Assembly (NCBI GenBank): GCA_019359275.1 | Contig: JAHHHP010000022.1 | Location: 1-64,000, forward strand | Length of the DNA: 64,000 nucleotides | Reading direction: 5' to 3' | DNA from: Myxacorys chilensis ATA2-1-KO14 | GTDB lineage: Bacteria; Cyanobacteriota; Cyanobacteriia; Leptolyngbyales; Leptolyngbyaceae | Shown: in pieces, positions 37,492 through 46,730 of the stretch | Numbering within the stretch: the stretch's first letter is position 1 | Layout: each line of letters starts with the position of its first letter | Translations under genes and position numbers: made by a program | Notes under the pieces: model-generated | What the model saw: the letters and a program-made list of their open reading frames with translations, nothing else | The model's database searches: none | What the model was told of the DNA's origin: nothing

Positions 37492-37839
37492 TTACTCCTC
37501 ACAGTCAGCAGCAATAATAGTCTCAAGTTCAGCGATGAGTTGAGGTAAATTTTGTGTAGTTGTGTCCCATAGAATATCTAAATCAATATTGAAGTAATCG
37601 TGAATGATACGATTCCGCATACTAATAACAGTTGACCAAGGAATTTGTGTTAATTCTCTCTGTCGCTCCTTTGTGATTCGTGAAGCCGCTTCTCCAATTA
37701 TTTCAAAACAGCGACATATAGCAAGTGTCAACATTTTGTTCGTGTCTATCTCAGAACGGCTCTTATTCTCTACAAATTCAACCGCTTCACGGGCTGCGTT
37801 CAGCATATGATGCAGACGCGCTTTATCATCAATGAACAT
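37492..37839 (-). CDS. hepT: HepT-like HEPN ribonuclease toxin
   Basis: A 115-residue DUF86/HEPN protein. The catalytic/AMPylation motif RX4HXY is present as RNRIIHDY. HepT toxins cut RNA and are neutralised by the MntA partner, which transfers AMP groups onto the tyrosine of this motif. The start overlaps the end of the mntA gene by 11 nt, the usual antitoxin-toxin arrangement. Found between ureD and ureA, which is not a standard position. Confidence 0.9.
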   Translation of the reverse strand: MFIDDKARLHHMLNAAREAVEFVENKSRSEIDTNKMLTLAICRCFEIIGEAASRITKERQRELTQIPWSTVISMRNRIIHDYFNIDLDILWDTTTQNLPQLIAELETIIAADCEE

Positions 37840-38131
37840 AGATAACTTGTGCAGAATCTAGAACTTTTTGACGGAAATAGCGGCTGAGTTCTGCAGGTGT
37901 GCGAAGATCGACTTTGCGCTTGAGCATTTCGGTAAGTTCCATTTCCATTCCAATCAGCTCAAAATAACCAATTTTGCTGTTGGGAATGAATTCTACTAGC
38001 ATATCGATGTCGCTTTCTGAGTGAAAATCCTCCCTCAAAATTGAGCCGAAGAGTGAGAGTTTCTGAATTGGGTTTCGTTGACAAAATTCAGTAATTTGTT
38101 CGATGGGAAGCTCGATAGGAAGGGTGATCAT
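37829..38131 (-). CDS. mntA: MntA-like nucleotidyltransferase antitoxin
   Basis: A 100-residue minimal nucleotidyltransferase. The motif GSX10DXD is exact (GSILREDF...SDIDML), with the third Asp farther downstream in KVDLRTPAEL. Start set at 38131, where GAGG lies 8 nt upstream; ATGs at 38137 and 38158 are in frame, the latter overlapping ureD. It AMPylates and silences HepT, encoded directly after it. Confidence 0.9.
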   Translation of the reverse strand: MITLPIELPIEQITEFCQRNPIQKLSLFGSILREDFHSESDIDMLVEFIPNSKIGYFELIGMEMELTEMLKRKVDLRTPAELSRYFRQKVLDSAQVIYVH

Positions 38132-38145
38132 GGGCATTACCTCAG

Positions 38146-39003
38146 CTACAGTTGCCAAACTCTAGGAATGCAGACTGAACGATCGAACATCGTTTCTCGG
38201 AGCAGTCGCCAAACGGCAATGAACCACTGGCGCATTTCTATTGTAGAAGCACCGCGATATCGGCACAGTAATCCCGATTGCAAGCGAGTGACACCTGTTT
38301 CTCCAGCAGTGCCTGACCAAAGCAATCGCATGTCTTGCACAAGATCAGGGTTCACAGGTTGACCAAGGTACGCAAAACTGCCCACCACGGGGCATCCTGC
38401 CAGTCCGTGCGGGCTGTTAAGTATAGCTTCATGGCCAGGAAGCCATTGTCTGTCAATCCACAGCGGGCGACCTTGCTGCCAAACTTCGGTGTGCGATCGC
38501 CACATGCCACTGGTAAATCGCTCTCCTCTGGCGGTGCGTCCAAATCGAGTCATGTCCCAGCCGATCCAGTGGGCGTTGGGTGCAAGATTAATGCGTAGAT
38601 CTTGGCGATAGAGAGCGCCGTCAAATACGATCGTATCTTGCGGCAACCATTCTAAAACTGCGCCTTCGTCTACGTTAATCTCAATAGTCTGACGGGCTTC
38701 TCTGCCGTTCGTGCGGTAAATTCTGGCGGCGGCAGGGGTGGTGATGAGAGCGCGGCTGTTGGGGTGGAGGCGGAGATCGAGGGATAAGCGATCGCCGCCC
38801 ACGATTCCGCCTGCGGTATGCATGATGACGCCGTGACAAACTTCATCACCCTCTGGGTAGAAGGGGCGCTGTACCTTGAGAGGAGCCTGTCCCAAGTTCT
38901 CAGTTAGCACCGTTGCACCGTTGCGGTTGGCAAACTTCAGAAATAGAGTGCCGTGCCAATCGGGAGAGACAAATTTGGGGGAGGAAGAATGAAGTTGGTT
39001 CAC
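38146..39003 (-). CDS. ureD: Urease accessory protein UreD
   Basis: About 285 residues from a GTG at 39003 (VNQLHSSSPK); the longest frame reaches an ATG at 39153 but adds 50 residues without resemblance to UreD. Family motifs include HGVIMHTAGGIVGGDRL and WLPQDTIVFDGA. UreD (UreH) is the scaffold on which UreF/UreG deliver nickel to the apo-urease. Its 3' end nearly touches the mntA gene. It heads the minus-strand urease transcript. Confidence 0.9.
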   Translation of the reverse strand: MNQLHSSSPKFVSPDWHGTLFLKFANRNGATVLTENLGQAPLKVQRPFYPEGDEVCHGVIMHTAGGIVGGDRLSLDLRLHPNSRALITTPAAARIYRTNGREARQTIEINVDEGAVLEWLPQDTIVFDGALYRQDLRINLAPNAHWIGWDMTRFGRTARGERFTSGMWRSHTEVWQQGRPLWIDRQWLPGHEAILNSPHGLAGCPVVGSFAYLGQPVNPDLVQDMRLLWSGTAGETGVTRLQSGLLCRYRGASTIEMRQWFIAVWRLLRETMFDRSVCIPRVWQL

Positions 39004-39179
39004 CGAACGAAGTCTTTGGCTAAGCGGTGTTAGCTTGCTGTTAAGCGTAGCGCGTTTTAATTCGTTTTTGCAGAAATTAACAGCAGATTCGAGATGTGTT
39101 GCGCTTTGCTTCCCTTTTCGCTCACCGCAAAGAAGAGAGATTAGAGATTGCAAACCTGCTCTACAGACGTTCTAGAATT

Positions 39180-39566
39180 CTAGAGAGCCGTCGCAGAAAC
39201 CTCCTCTGCTTTGGCTTTAAGGCGACTAGCGGTGCTGCGACGAATGCGATCGCTCTTCTTCACTCCCCCGGCCATCTCATATTCACTACTGTCTTTGCCG
39301 TATTTGAACGCCACGCCAATCAGCATTTTTTCGGCAAGATCGTTCAGCGTGGTTTCTAAGGTGTGAATCTCAGCTTTAGAGGAATCGATCACGGATAGCG
39401 CGGTGTTGTAGGCACTAATTTTGTTGCGTAACTGCTCGATCAGTTGAGCGATGTTTTTTAAATCGCGATCGTCGCCAAAGGTCATGAGCGGATCGATGGC
39501 TTGCAGTCCGGCAACGCGCAGTTCAATGCGCTCTAACATGCGGGATGTCTTTTTAGGGCGAGTCAT
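39180..39566 (-). CDS. Conserved hypothetical helical protein
   Basis: A 128-residue protein, start set at MTRPKKTSRM; upstream codons to 39644 have no ribosome site. It is predicted almost all-helical, with a central part (NIAQLIEQLRNKISAYNTAL) followed by LETTLNDLAEKMLIGVAFKYG and a basic, Ala-rich tail. No motif of known function. It lies upstream of ureD on the same strand. Confidence 0.6.
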   Translation of the reverse strand: MTRPKKTSRMLERIELRVAGLQAIDPLMTFGDDRDLKNIAQLIEQLRNKISAYNTALSVIDSSKAEIHTLETTLNDLAEKMLIGVAFKYGKDSSEYEMAGGVKKSDRIRRSTASRLKAKAEEVSATAL

Positions 39567-39794
39567 AAGTAGGGTTCCCTGAGTCAGGTGTATAGCGCTA
39601 GTTTGACCTACTCGCCCTGCTTTTCGGGTCAGCAGAAGACACAAGAAATCATATTTTTTTCAAGAAGATTTTGAGGCAGTCTCAGAAATGCTTCGGAAGC
39701 AGGAATTTTAACTTCACAGAATTTGGATGAGCTTTACCAAAGCTTGTTTGTGGCTGCTGTAGCAGTTCCGTAAATCTAATTAATTTCTTGTGTC

Positions 39795-39962
39795 GTTACC
39801 AGAGGGATTGTGTTGTCAACCACGAGGTTGAGATTGCCAACCAGAGGGGTTGGTTTGCTAACGAGAAGGTTTAGGTTGGTTAGCAGGAGGTTGGGGCTGG
39901 TAACGAACGCGATCGCATTCACTATGAGAGGATTTGCATTGGTTGCAAGACAACTATCTCTG
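39795..39962. repeat. Degenerate 21-bp tandem array (array C)
   Basis: Eight 21-bp units in register from 39795, consensus GTAACNAGAGGGTTNGNNTTG with N for variable positions. Examples are CCAACCAGAGGGGTTGGTTT and CTAACGAGAAGGTTTAGGTT. The array ends inside the last codons of the GrpB-like gene. The unit differs from arrays A and B in sequence but has the same length. The rest of the gap (39567-39794) holds no recognisable feature. Confidence 0.75.
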
Positions 39963-40520
39963 GTCTTGCCGTACTCCACAATCGTGCTGCAACCGTCTCC
40001 ACTCGATTGCTCGCTTCTCCATCTCCTTGATAAACTCGTCCTTACCGTCCATGTAGCCTTCGATATCGCTCGGATCAAGTTGCTTCACTAACTCGCGCTT
40101 GAGGTTACTGTAGTGCTGAGCGAGGTCAGGATGGGCAGTCATGTAGTCTCGAAACGCTAAGTGTCGCTCTATGTTAGGAGAAGCCGCCCTAAAGGTATGC
40201 ACATGATATGTCCTCACTCCCTCTTTGTTATCTTTGCGAAAGTAGCGACGACCAAGAATCCCCATCTCACCCATAATTTCATAGCCCAATTCCTCCATCG
40301 CTGAGCTACGCTGATCGACCCCAGTCAGTTCATTTACCTCAACCAATAAATCAATAATGGGCTTAGCGTAAATATTTGGAATAGCTGTGCTGCCGATGTG
40401 ATGAACTGCCACCACATTCTCTCCTAACGCTAAAGCAACCTGTTTTGATTCAATTTCAAAGTCACGTTGCCACTTCACATCATGAGGAAGAACTTCAAAT
40501 CGTCTTGGCATCATCTCCAC
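39954..40520 (-). CDS. GrpB/UPF0157 nucleotidyltransferase-like protein
   Basis: A 188-residue protein of the GrpB family, related to nucleotidyltransferases. The motif HHIGSTAIPNIYAKPIIDLLVEV carries the GS and D residues. The remainder has ERHLAFRDYMTAHPDLAQHY, typical of the family. The last few residues (QHDCGVRQDQR) are encoded in the 21-bp array and may be an extension. The substrate is unknown. It lies 6 nt after a cupin gene. Confidence 0.88.
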   Translation of the reverse strand: MEMMPRRFEVLPHDVKWQRDFEIESKQVALALGENVVAVHHIGSTAIPNIYAKPIIDLLVEVNELTGVDQRSSAMEELGYEIMGEMGILGRRYFRKDNKEGVRTYHVHTFRAASPNIERHLAFRDYMTAHPDLAQHYSNLKRELVKQLDPSDIEGYMDGKDEFIKEMEKRAIEWRRLQHDCGVRQDQR

Positions 40521-40526
40521 CTCTGC

Positions 40527-40889
40527 TTAACTGAAGATTGTTTCATCTTCCTTACGCCACGCGGGATCAACAATGCAAATAAATACCAACGCCTCATCAC
40601 CACTATTGTGAATACACTGTCTCGCATTGGGCGGAATATAAATCGTATCCCCAGGCTTTACGCTCTGAGTTTCATCGTCGATGTACATTACGCCTGTGCC
40701 ACTGAGAATGTAGTACACCTCTGACGTGGTGAGCGCGTGAGGAATTGAGGTTTCTCCGATCTCTACGATCGCATGAGCTAAACTGTAGCGCAACTCGATC
40801 GCCTGCTTATCAGGATGCAGCAGCTCGCGCAACCTCGTGCGATCGCCTGCAATGAATTCTGGGCAGTCATTTAACGGTCGAACAAGCAT
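40527..40889 (-). CDS. Single-domain cupin protein
   Basis: A 120-residue beta-barrel protein. Cupin motif 1 is SLAHAIVEIGETSIPHALTT...EVYYILSG and motif 2 PPNARQCIHNSG, with a partly complete metal-ligand set (H, E, H). It could bind a metal and a small ligand or act as an isomerase or dioxygenase. Ends 6 nt before the GrpB gene, so the two are co-transcribed. Confidence 0.85.
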   Translation of the reverse strand: MLVRPLNDCPEFIAGDRTRLRELLHPDKQAIELRYSLAHAIVEIGETSIPHALTTSEVYYILSGTGVMYIDDETQSVKPGDTIYIPPNARQCIHNSGDEALVFICIVDPAWRKEDETIFS

Positions 40890-40932
40890 AACACCAGCAG
40901 AAAACTGGTTTTATCCTACCGTGTTCTGCTAG

Positions 40933-41220
40933 TTAAGACGTTGGGTTGGGAGAATAATCAGGACATGAGATGGCGTCTTCCGATAAAGCATCTGTCGGAC
41001 GCACCGTACATTTGAGATTATAATCACCTGTGAAAAACTGACAGTTCGCGCAGGGAATTTGATGCAATCGCTTCACGGTTTGGGTAGTCTCCCGAACCGA
41101 GGAATAGACATTCCACACCGTCAGAAAAATGAAGCCCCAAGTGAAAGCAAAGCAGATAGGAACCAAAAATGGGTGAAGTGTGTGGAGGATCACCCGCAGA
41201 AGAGCAAATACGTAGTCCAT
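40933..41220 (-). CDS. Small membrane protein with C-terminal Cys residues
   Basis: A 95-residue protein, start at MDYVFALLRV. One TM segment (LVPICFAFTWGFIFLTVW) is followed by a soluble tail with Cys residues in CANCQFF, LKCTVRP and ISCPDYS. This four-Cys pattern could bind zinc or a cluster, or form disulfides. I know no name for the family, though it looks conserved. Divergent from the HlyD-type gene. Confidence 0.65.
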   Translation of the reverse strand: MDYVFALLRVILHTLHPFLVPICFAFTWGFIFLTVWNVYSSVRETTQTVKRLHQIPCANCQFFTGDYNLKCTVRPTDALSEDAISCPDYSPNPTS

Positions 41221-41346
41221 AATGAATGTCGTGAAAAAGTAATTCAACTCGGGAAATCTGAGTCTTAATAGTAATAACGGCGTCCGAATCCTGCTCCCCA
41301 CTCAAGCATTATCTAACAGTCCCTCACCGCTCTACCTAAGATAGAC

Positions 41347-42819
41347 ATGAAGATTTCCTTATCCTCCAACCCCGCTCACTCACAGCAAGTCAAACAACGT
41401 CTTGCCAATCCAGAGGAGTCTTTATCTTTTGAGTTAGGTAAAGCTGTTCAAGAATTGCCGCCCTTTTACACGCGGTTTCTAGCCGGAACCATTAGTGTGT
41501 TGGTGGTCGGCACGATCGCTTGGGCACATTTTAGCGAAGTGGATGAAGTCGCCAACGCCAACGGAAAGCTAGTTCCATCGACCGAAGTTCGTCCGCTGCG
41601 AGCCACCAGCGCTGGCGCTATTACAGATATCAAGGTCAAAGCGGGCGATACGATTAAGAAAGGCGATCTGTTGATTACGATTGATCCAGGAGCCGCCGAA
41701 ACTAGTATTGACAGCCTGACCCAAGAGGCAAAGAAGATTGAGGAAGATATTGCCCGATTAGAGTCAGAAAACCGAGGGCAAGCCAACGTCGGCAACACCG
41801 AACAAAATCAATTGCAGGCGGCGCGTCAGCAAGAGTTTCTAGATAAGCAGGCGGCAGCCGTGGCAGAGGCTAATCGTCAAGTCGCCACTGTGAGTGAGGC
41901 CCAAACCCGTCTAGAGCGGTTTCAGGAGAGCTTAGCGGGTGCTTATGCAACCTTGAAGAACGCTAAATCGAACAAGGTGGATGCCGAGAGCAGTCTAGCG
42001 ATCGCACGGGAACGCGAAAAGCGGCTCAGTAGCCTCGAAAATAGCGGAGCCGTGCCTCACCTAGAGCTACTTAACTCGAGACAGCAAGTTGCCCAGGCCT
42101 CGCAGCAAGTCACGACGGCAGCCACTCAAATTACTGATGCTGAAACTCAGATCGTGTCGCTCGACAAAGAAATCGATGCCCAGCGCGATCGCATTCAACA
42201 GGCGCAGCAAGCCTACCAAGGTGCAAAAAGCACAGCGAGAGGGTTAGCGCCTCAGCGACAAGGTGAAATCCTGACGCAACTGAATCAGCGTCGTGAAGAA
42301 TTGACGAAAAAGCGGGGCGAAATTGAAGTCACCAAGAAACAACGCAGCGATCGTGAAACCATTAAAGCCCCATTCGATGGCACAATCTACAACGTCAAAG
42401 CGACTCAAGGTTCGATTCAGCAGGGCGAAGAACTGTTATCTGTATCCCCGCGCGATCAGAATCTAGTTTTAGAAGTTAAAGTGCTGAACCGAGACATTGG
42501 CTTTATTCATGCTGGACAAAAAGCCAAAGTGAAATTAGCCACCTTTCCCTATCAAGAGTTTGGTGTAATTGAGGGCGAAGTAGTAGATGTTAGTCCAAAC
42601 GCCGTGGTGGAGAAAGACGAAAACGGGCGCGATATGGGTCCGGTGTTTCCCGCCAAAGTCCTGTTGAGTAAAAAGATGATCCCCGTGCGAGGGCGAGATG
42701 TTGAACTTACGCCAGGAATGGCAGCGACGGCTGATATTGTGACTCGCAAGAAATCAATTCTATCCTTCATTATTGAGCCTGTGACCCGTCGATTCAGCGA
42801 AGCCTTCTCGGTGCGCTAG
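41347..42819 (+). CDS. HlyD-family type I secretion adaptor
   Basis: A 490-residue membrane fusion protein. A short cytoplasmic N-terminus and one TM (FLAGTISVLVVGTIAWAHF) are followed by a lipoyl half motif (RPLRATSAGAITDIKVKAGD), a long alpha-hairpin (140-330) and the second half (KAPFDGTIYNVKATQGS), with a beta-barrel domain after it. It resembles HlyD/LktD adaptors that work with HlyB-type exporters for proteins. No ABC exporter or TolC gene is adjacent, so its partner must be elsewhere. Confidence 0.9.
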   Translation: MKISLSSNPAHSQQVKQRLANPEESLSFELGKAVQELPPFYTRFLAGTISVLVVGTIAWAHFSEVDEVANANGKLVPSTEVRPLRATSAGAITDIKVKAGDTIKKGDLLITIDPGAAETSIDSLTQEAKKIEEDIARLESENRGQANVGNTEQNQLQAARQQEFLDKQAAAVAEANRQVATVSEAQTRLERFQESLAGAYATLKNAKSNKVDAESSLAIAREREKRLSSLENSGAVPHLELLNSRQQVAQASQQVTTAATQITDAETQIVSLDKEIDAQRDRIQQAQQAYQGAKSTARGLAPQRQGEILTQLNQRREELTKKRGEIEVTKKQRSDRETIKAPFDGTIYNVKATQGSIQQGEELLSVSPRDQNLVLEVKVLNRDIGFIHAGQKAKVKLATFPYQEFGVIEGEVVDVSPNAVVEKDENGRDMGPVFPAKVLLSKKMIPVRGRDVELTPGMAATADIVTRKKSILSFIIEPVTRRFSEAFSVR

Positions 42820-42879
42820 TTCACAGCTCACTCATTTGGTGGATTTGATCTTCAGATAATTCTGTGGTCTGCGAAACTT

Positions 42880-43200
42880 GTGCGATCGTTATGTCCGACT
42901 GCGACGGATTCAGAGCAACTTGTGCTAGGCACTTCGGTACGATCGGCGCGTTCTTGTTCCCCCTCTAAGCGCTCCGTGTCGGTCAGACTCCAATTGCCGC
43001 TCCCATCGATCAGCGCAGCACGGACGAGCGATCCCCTCAAACTTACCGTGCCATAGGCCCAGTCCGACACTGAGTTCTTCAATCTAGAGGCGGGAATAAT
43101 TGGGATCAACGGGGAACCCAGGTTCCTCTAGGTCTTCAATTGGCAACTCATCCATTATCGGCAGCGTCTCTTCAGCAGGACGGATCGGTTTAAGGAATTG
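42880..43200 (-). pseudogene. Uma2-family (DUF820) nuclease remnant
   Basis: The minus strand gives FLKPIRPAEETLPIMDELP and then, after an in-frame stop, IEELSVGLGLWHGKFEGI. In another frame it gives GSGNWSLTDTERLEGEQERA. These match in order the C-terminal part of cyanobacterial Uma2 proteins, including their Glu/Arg-rich tail. Stop, frameshift and missing N-terminal catalytic part show a decayed gene. The rest of 42820-43529 has no intact gene; a short plus-strand frame ending at about 43497 is unremarkable. Confidence 0.6.
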
Positions 43201-43529
43201 AAGGAGATGATTACATCGTCAGCATCACCAAAAAAACGTCTTTATTGCTATTATGAATAGCCATGCCTAAACCCCAAATGATTCTCTGTTCTACTTCCAT
43301 CGCAGAAAAGAATTTAACAGAACGTAATAATTGCAAATCTGCGCTATGATGTAGATTCAGCACGACAGCGATTGCATCTGTCTGTATCCATTGACGCGAG
43401 TTTGCAGAAGTGGGTCGTAAAGCGGGGGGTAAACCGTCGCAACAAGCAATTCCTAGCAGGAGCTTGCACTGTAATCGCCGCGGTTTTAGATTTTGATTGA
43501 CCTTCCTTTACTTCCTCAGTTCTAACTAC

Positions 43530-44885
43530 ATGGGCAAAAAGCCAACGATCGCGATCGCTCACTTGGGTTGCGAAAAAAACCGAATTGACACAGAGCATAT
43601 GCTCGGCTTGCTTGCACAAGCAGGCTACACCGTAGACACAGATGAAGAAATCGCAGATTTTGTCATCGTCAATACGTGTAGCTTTATTCAAGCTGCGCGA
43701 GAAGAATCAGTTCGCACTTTAGTCGAGCTAGCAGAAGCTGACAAGAAGATTGTGATTACAGGTTGCATGGCACAGCACTTCCAGGAGCAGCTGCTCGACG
43801 AACTTCCGGAAGCGGTTGCATTGGTCGGGACAGGCGACTACCATAAGATCGTTAACGTACTTGAGCGGGCGGAAGCCGGAGAGCGAGTGAGCGAAGTTTC
43901 GCTTGAGCCGACTTACATCGCCGATGAGACGACACCCCGGTATCGCACGACCACTGAGGGAGTCGCCTACTTAAGAATTGCTGAAGGCTGCGACTATCGA
44001 TGTGCATTTTGCATCATTCCCCACTTGCGAGGGAACCAGCGATCGCGCTCGATCGAATCGATCGTGGCAGAAGCCAATCAGCTTGCTGCTGAAGGAGTCA
44101 AGGAGATTATTCTAATCTCCCAAATTACAACCAACTATGGTCTTGACCTTTATGGTGAGCCGAAGTTAGCCGAACTCCTGCACGCACTGGGCAACGTGGA
44201 TGTTCCTTGGATTCGGATGCATTACGCCTATCCGACTGGACTCACCCCAAAAGTGATGGAGGCCATCCAAAACACTCCAAACGTGTTGCCCTATTTAGAC
44301 TTGCCGCTTCAACATTCTCATCCTGAAATTCTTAGAATGATGAATCGCCCTTGGCAAGGGCGGGTCAATGATGGGATCATTGAGCGGATTAAGACCGCGA
44401 TTCCGAATGCAGTCCTGCGAACTACGCTGATTGTCGGATTTCCCGGTGAGACTGACGCGCACTTTGACCACTTACGGCAGTTTGTGCAGCGTCACGAGTT
44501 TGATCATGTCGGGGTGTTCACGTTTTCTGCGGAAGAAGGAACCCCTGCCTATGATCTTTCTGATCAACTGCCCCAGTCTGTCATGGATGCGCGTCGGGAT
44601 GCCCTGATGCAGATCCAGCAGCCGATCTCGCTTAAGCGAAATCGAGCAGAGATTGGTAAGGTAGTGGATGTGTTGATTGAGCAAGAAAATCCGGCAACAG
44701 GTGAGCTAGTCGGGCGCTCTGCCCGCTCTTCTCCGGATGTAGATGGACTTGTTTACGTCCAAGGAGAAGCGTCGTTAGGCTCCCTAGTTCCGGTTGCGAT
44801 CGCAGATGCCGACATCTACGATCTCTACGGTCGCGTTGCCACCGCCGCCGATCTGATGCAGCCCCCGCTGCTAACGGCCCGATAA
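43530..44885 (+). CDS. rimO: Ribosomal protein S12 methylthiotransferase
   Basis: A 451-residue radical-SAM enzyme, start at ATG 43530 ([14 protein letters not shown]). The N-terminal MTTase domain holds three cluster cysteines (HLGCEKN, NTCSF, TGCMAQ), then the radical-SAM triad CDYRCAFC, and a C-terminal TRAM domain. RimO methylthiolates an Asp of ribosomal protein S12. Length and motifs match RimO rather than MiaB ([17 protein letters not shown]). Confidence 0.94.
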   Translation: MGKKPTIAIAHLGCEKNRIDTEHMLGLLAQAGYTVDTDEEIADFVIVNTCSFIQAAREESVRTLVELAEADKKIVITGCMAQHFQEQLLDELPEAVALVGTGDYHKIVNVLERAEAGERVSEVSLEPTYIADETTPRYRTTTEGVAYLRIAEGCDYRCAFCIIPHLRGNQRSRSIESIVAEANQLAAEGVKEIILISQITTNYGLDLYGEPKLAELLHALGNVDVPWIRMHYAYPTGLTPKVMEAIQNTPNVLPYLDLPLQHSHPEILRMMNRPWQGRVNDGIIERIKTAIPNAVLRTTLIVGFPGETDAHFDHLRQFVQRHEFDHVGVFTFSAEEGTPAYDLSDQLPQSVMDARRDALMQIQQPISLKRNRAEIGKVVDVLIEQENPATGELVGRSARSSPDVDGLVYVQGEASLGSLVPVAIADADIYDLYGRVATAADLMQPPLLTAR

Positions 44886-45206
44886 GATTTCAAACAGAAT
44901 TGAGACCGGCCCTTCTTGATTCATTTGATCGTCTCAAATTTCGATTTTCCTCACACTGTTCGTACAGCGTTCATTCAGTACACAGTTCACCTTTCACGCG
45001 CCCTGAGTGGCAATTTCAGCAGAACTACTTGGGTCTGATACGAAGTCAGTCCTAATTCAATCCTGCTGGTTGGACGATAGATTCACGGCAGCCTTGCCAC
45101 GACCGAACGGAGGGTCTACCCTTCAAAGGTTATTTTCCCGCAGTCTATGTCTGACATCCCCCGATTGCCCTGTTTGGCGCATGTCTTTGACCTTATAGGA
45201 GATGTA
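44886..45206 (+). promoter_or_regulatory. Long leader upstream of the RNA helicase gene
   Basis: The 320 bp between rimO and the helicase start hold no gene I can support. The frame open from 45147 adds 20 residues that are not family-like. Cold- or redox-induced DEAD-box RNA helicase genes of cyanobacteria (crhR/crhC type) are known to be regulated at transcript level through their leaders, so a structured 5' UTR is likely here; no defined motif is recognised. Confidence 0.35.
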
Positions 45207-46640
45207 ATGACCCTTTCATTCCAAAGCCTCGGATTATCTGAAACCCGCATTCAACAGCTAGAGCAGCTTGGTTTTACTGCTCCGACTGAAATTCAAGCGC
45301 AAGCCATCCCTCACCTATTAGCAGGGCGGGATGTCGTTGGACAGGCGCAAACGGGAACAGGCAAGACGGCGGCATTTGCGCTTCCCATTTTGGAGCAAAT
45401 TGATTCGGCAGCTCCAGTCACGCAAGCTTTGATTTTGACCCCGACTCGCGAACTGGCAATGCAAGTTTGCCAAGCCATTCGTGGGTTTAATGAAGATCGT
45501 CGAGTGAAGACAGTGGCGATCTACGGCGGACAGTCGATTGAGCAGCAAATTTCTGCTCTCCGTCGCGGCGCTCAAATTGTCGTTGGGACTCCGGGACGCG
45601 TTATTGATTTGCTCTCTCGCGGAGCGCTCAAACTCGACAAGCTGACCTGGATGGTGCTCGACGAAGCGGATGAAATGCTCAATATGGGCTTCATTCAAGA
45701 CGTAGAGAAGATTTTGAATCAGGCTCCAACAGAGCGTCAAACCGCCTTTTTCTCGGCAACTATGGAGCCGTCAGTTCGCAAACTGGTATCAAAGTTTCTG
45801 CGATCGCCCATTACGGTCACTGTTGAACAACCTAAAGCCGCTCCAAATCGGATTAATCAAGTTGCCTACTCCGTTCCGCGTGGATGGACGAAAGCACGGG
45901 CAATCTTGCCGATCCTTGAACTTGAAGATCCCGAATCTGCGCTGATTTTTGTGCGCACCCGGCGAGCGGCGGCTGAATTAACTAGCCAGCTGCAAGAAGC
46001 AGGGCACAGCGTGGATGAGTACCACGGTGATTTGAGCCAAAGTCAGCGTGAGCGGCTGCTGCTTCGGTTCCGTCAGCAGCAGATTAAGTGGGTAGTTGCC
46101 ACCGACATTGCGGCTCGCGGTATTCACGTGGATGATTTGACCCACGTAATCAACTACGACTTGCCCGATAGCGTCGAAAACTATGTCCACCGCATTGGCC
46201 GGACAGGACGCGCGGGCAAGGAAGGAACCGCAATCTCGCTGGTTCACTCGATGGATCGTCGTAAGCTGCGTGACATTGAGCATCACGTGCGGCAGCGCTT
46301 GGAGTTCAAGCCGATCCCGACTCGTGCTGAAATCGAAGGCCGCTACTTAGAGAAACTGCAAGGTCAAGTCAAAGAAGCGCTCTCGGGTGAACGGATGGCA
46401 TCATTCTTGCCAATCGTGTCTCAACTTGCCGAAGAGTATGAACCGCATACGATCGCGGCGGCAGCGTTGCAGATGATCTACGATAAGACCCGTCCCGCGT
46501 GGCTGACAATGGGTAGCGATCCTGTTGAGGACGAGTACACTCGTTCAGGCGTGCCGAAGCCGAAGCCCGCGAAGCGGAACAGACCGTCGAATCCGAGTGG
46601 CAAGCGATCGCCATCGAGAACACCCGCACCGTCGAAGTAA
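45207..46640 (+). CDS. DEAD-box RNA helicase (CrhR/DeaD-like)
   Basis: A 477-residue helicase, start at ATG 45207 preceded by TAGGAGAT. Motifs in order: Q motif (GFTAPTEIQAQ), I (AQTGTGKT), Ia (PTRELAMQ), II (VLDEADEM), III (FFSAT), IV (ALIFVRT), V (ATDIAARGI), VI (HRIGRTGRAG). A conserved post-core region (residues 380-440) and a basic, Pro/Ser/Lys-rich tail follow, as in CrhR of Synechocystis. It unwinds and rearranges RNA, probably under cold or redox stress. Confidence 0.93.
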   Translation: MTLSFQSLGLSETRIQQLEQLGFTAPTEIQAQAIPHLLAGRDVVGQAQTGTGKTAAFALPILEQIDSAAPVTQALILTPTRELAMQVCQAIRGFNEDRRVKTVAIYGGQSIEQQISALRRGAQIVVGTPGRVIDLLSRGALKLDKLTWMVLDEADEMLNMGFIQDVEKILNQAPTERQTAFFSATMEPSVRKLVSKFLRSPITVTVEQPKAAPNRINQVAYSVPRGWTKARAILPILELEDPESALIFVRTRRAAAELTSQLQEAGHSVDEYHGDLSQSQRERLLLRFRQQQIKWVVATDIAARGIHVDDLTHVINYDLPDSVENYVHRIGRTGRAGKEGTAISLVHSMDRRKLRDIEHHVRQRLEFKPIPTRAEIEGRYLEKLQGQVKEALSGERMASFLPIVSQLAEEYEPHTIAAAALQMIYDKTRPAWLTMGSDPVEDEYTRSGVPKPKPAKRNRPSNPSGKRSPSRTPAPSK

Positions 46641-46657
46641 TTCGCAAGCTGTGGCTT

Positions 46658-46705
46658 AATTCGTGACGTGAGATCGGAAGCTGTTCTAATCTCACGTCAC
46701 GAATT
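46658..46705. repeat. Perfect 17-bp inverted repeat after the helicase gene
   Basis: AATTCGTGACGTGAGAT at 46658-46674 and its exact reverse complement at 46689-46705 flank a 14-nt loop. There is no T run, so it may be a stabilising or terminating hairpin for the helicase transcript or an operator/leader hairpin for the following exonuclease gene, whose ATG is 26 bp away. Confidence 0.75.
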
Positions 46706-46730
46706 GTGGTTTCTGGTGGAAATTGAGGGT

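Noticed and set aside
43344..43691. Minus-strand frame overlapping the 5' end of rimO
   Set aside because: More than half of it is antisense to rimO, and its sequence shows no domain.
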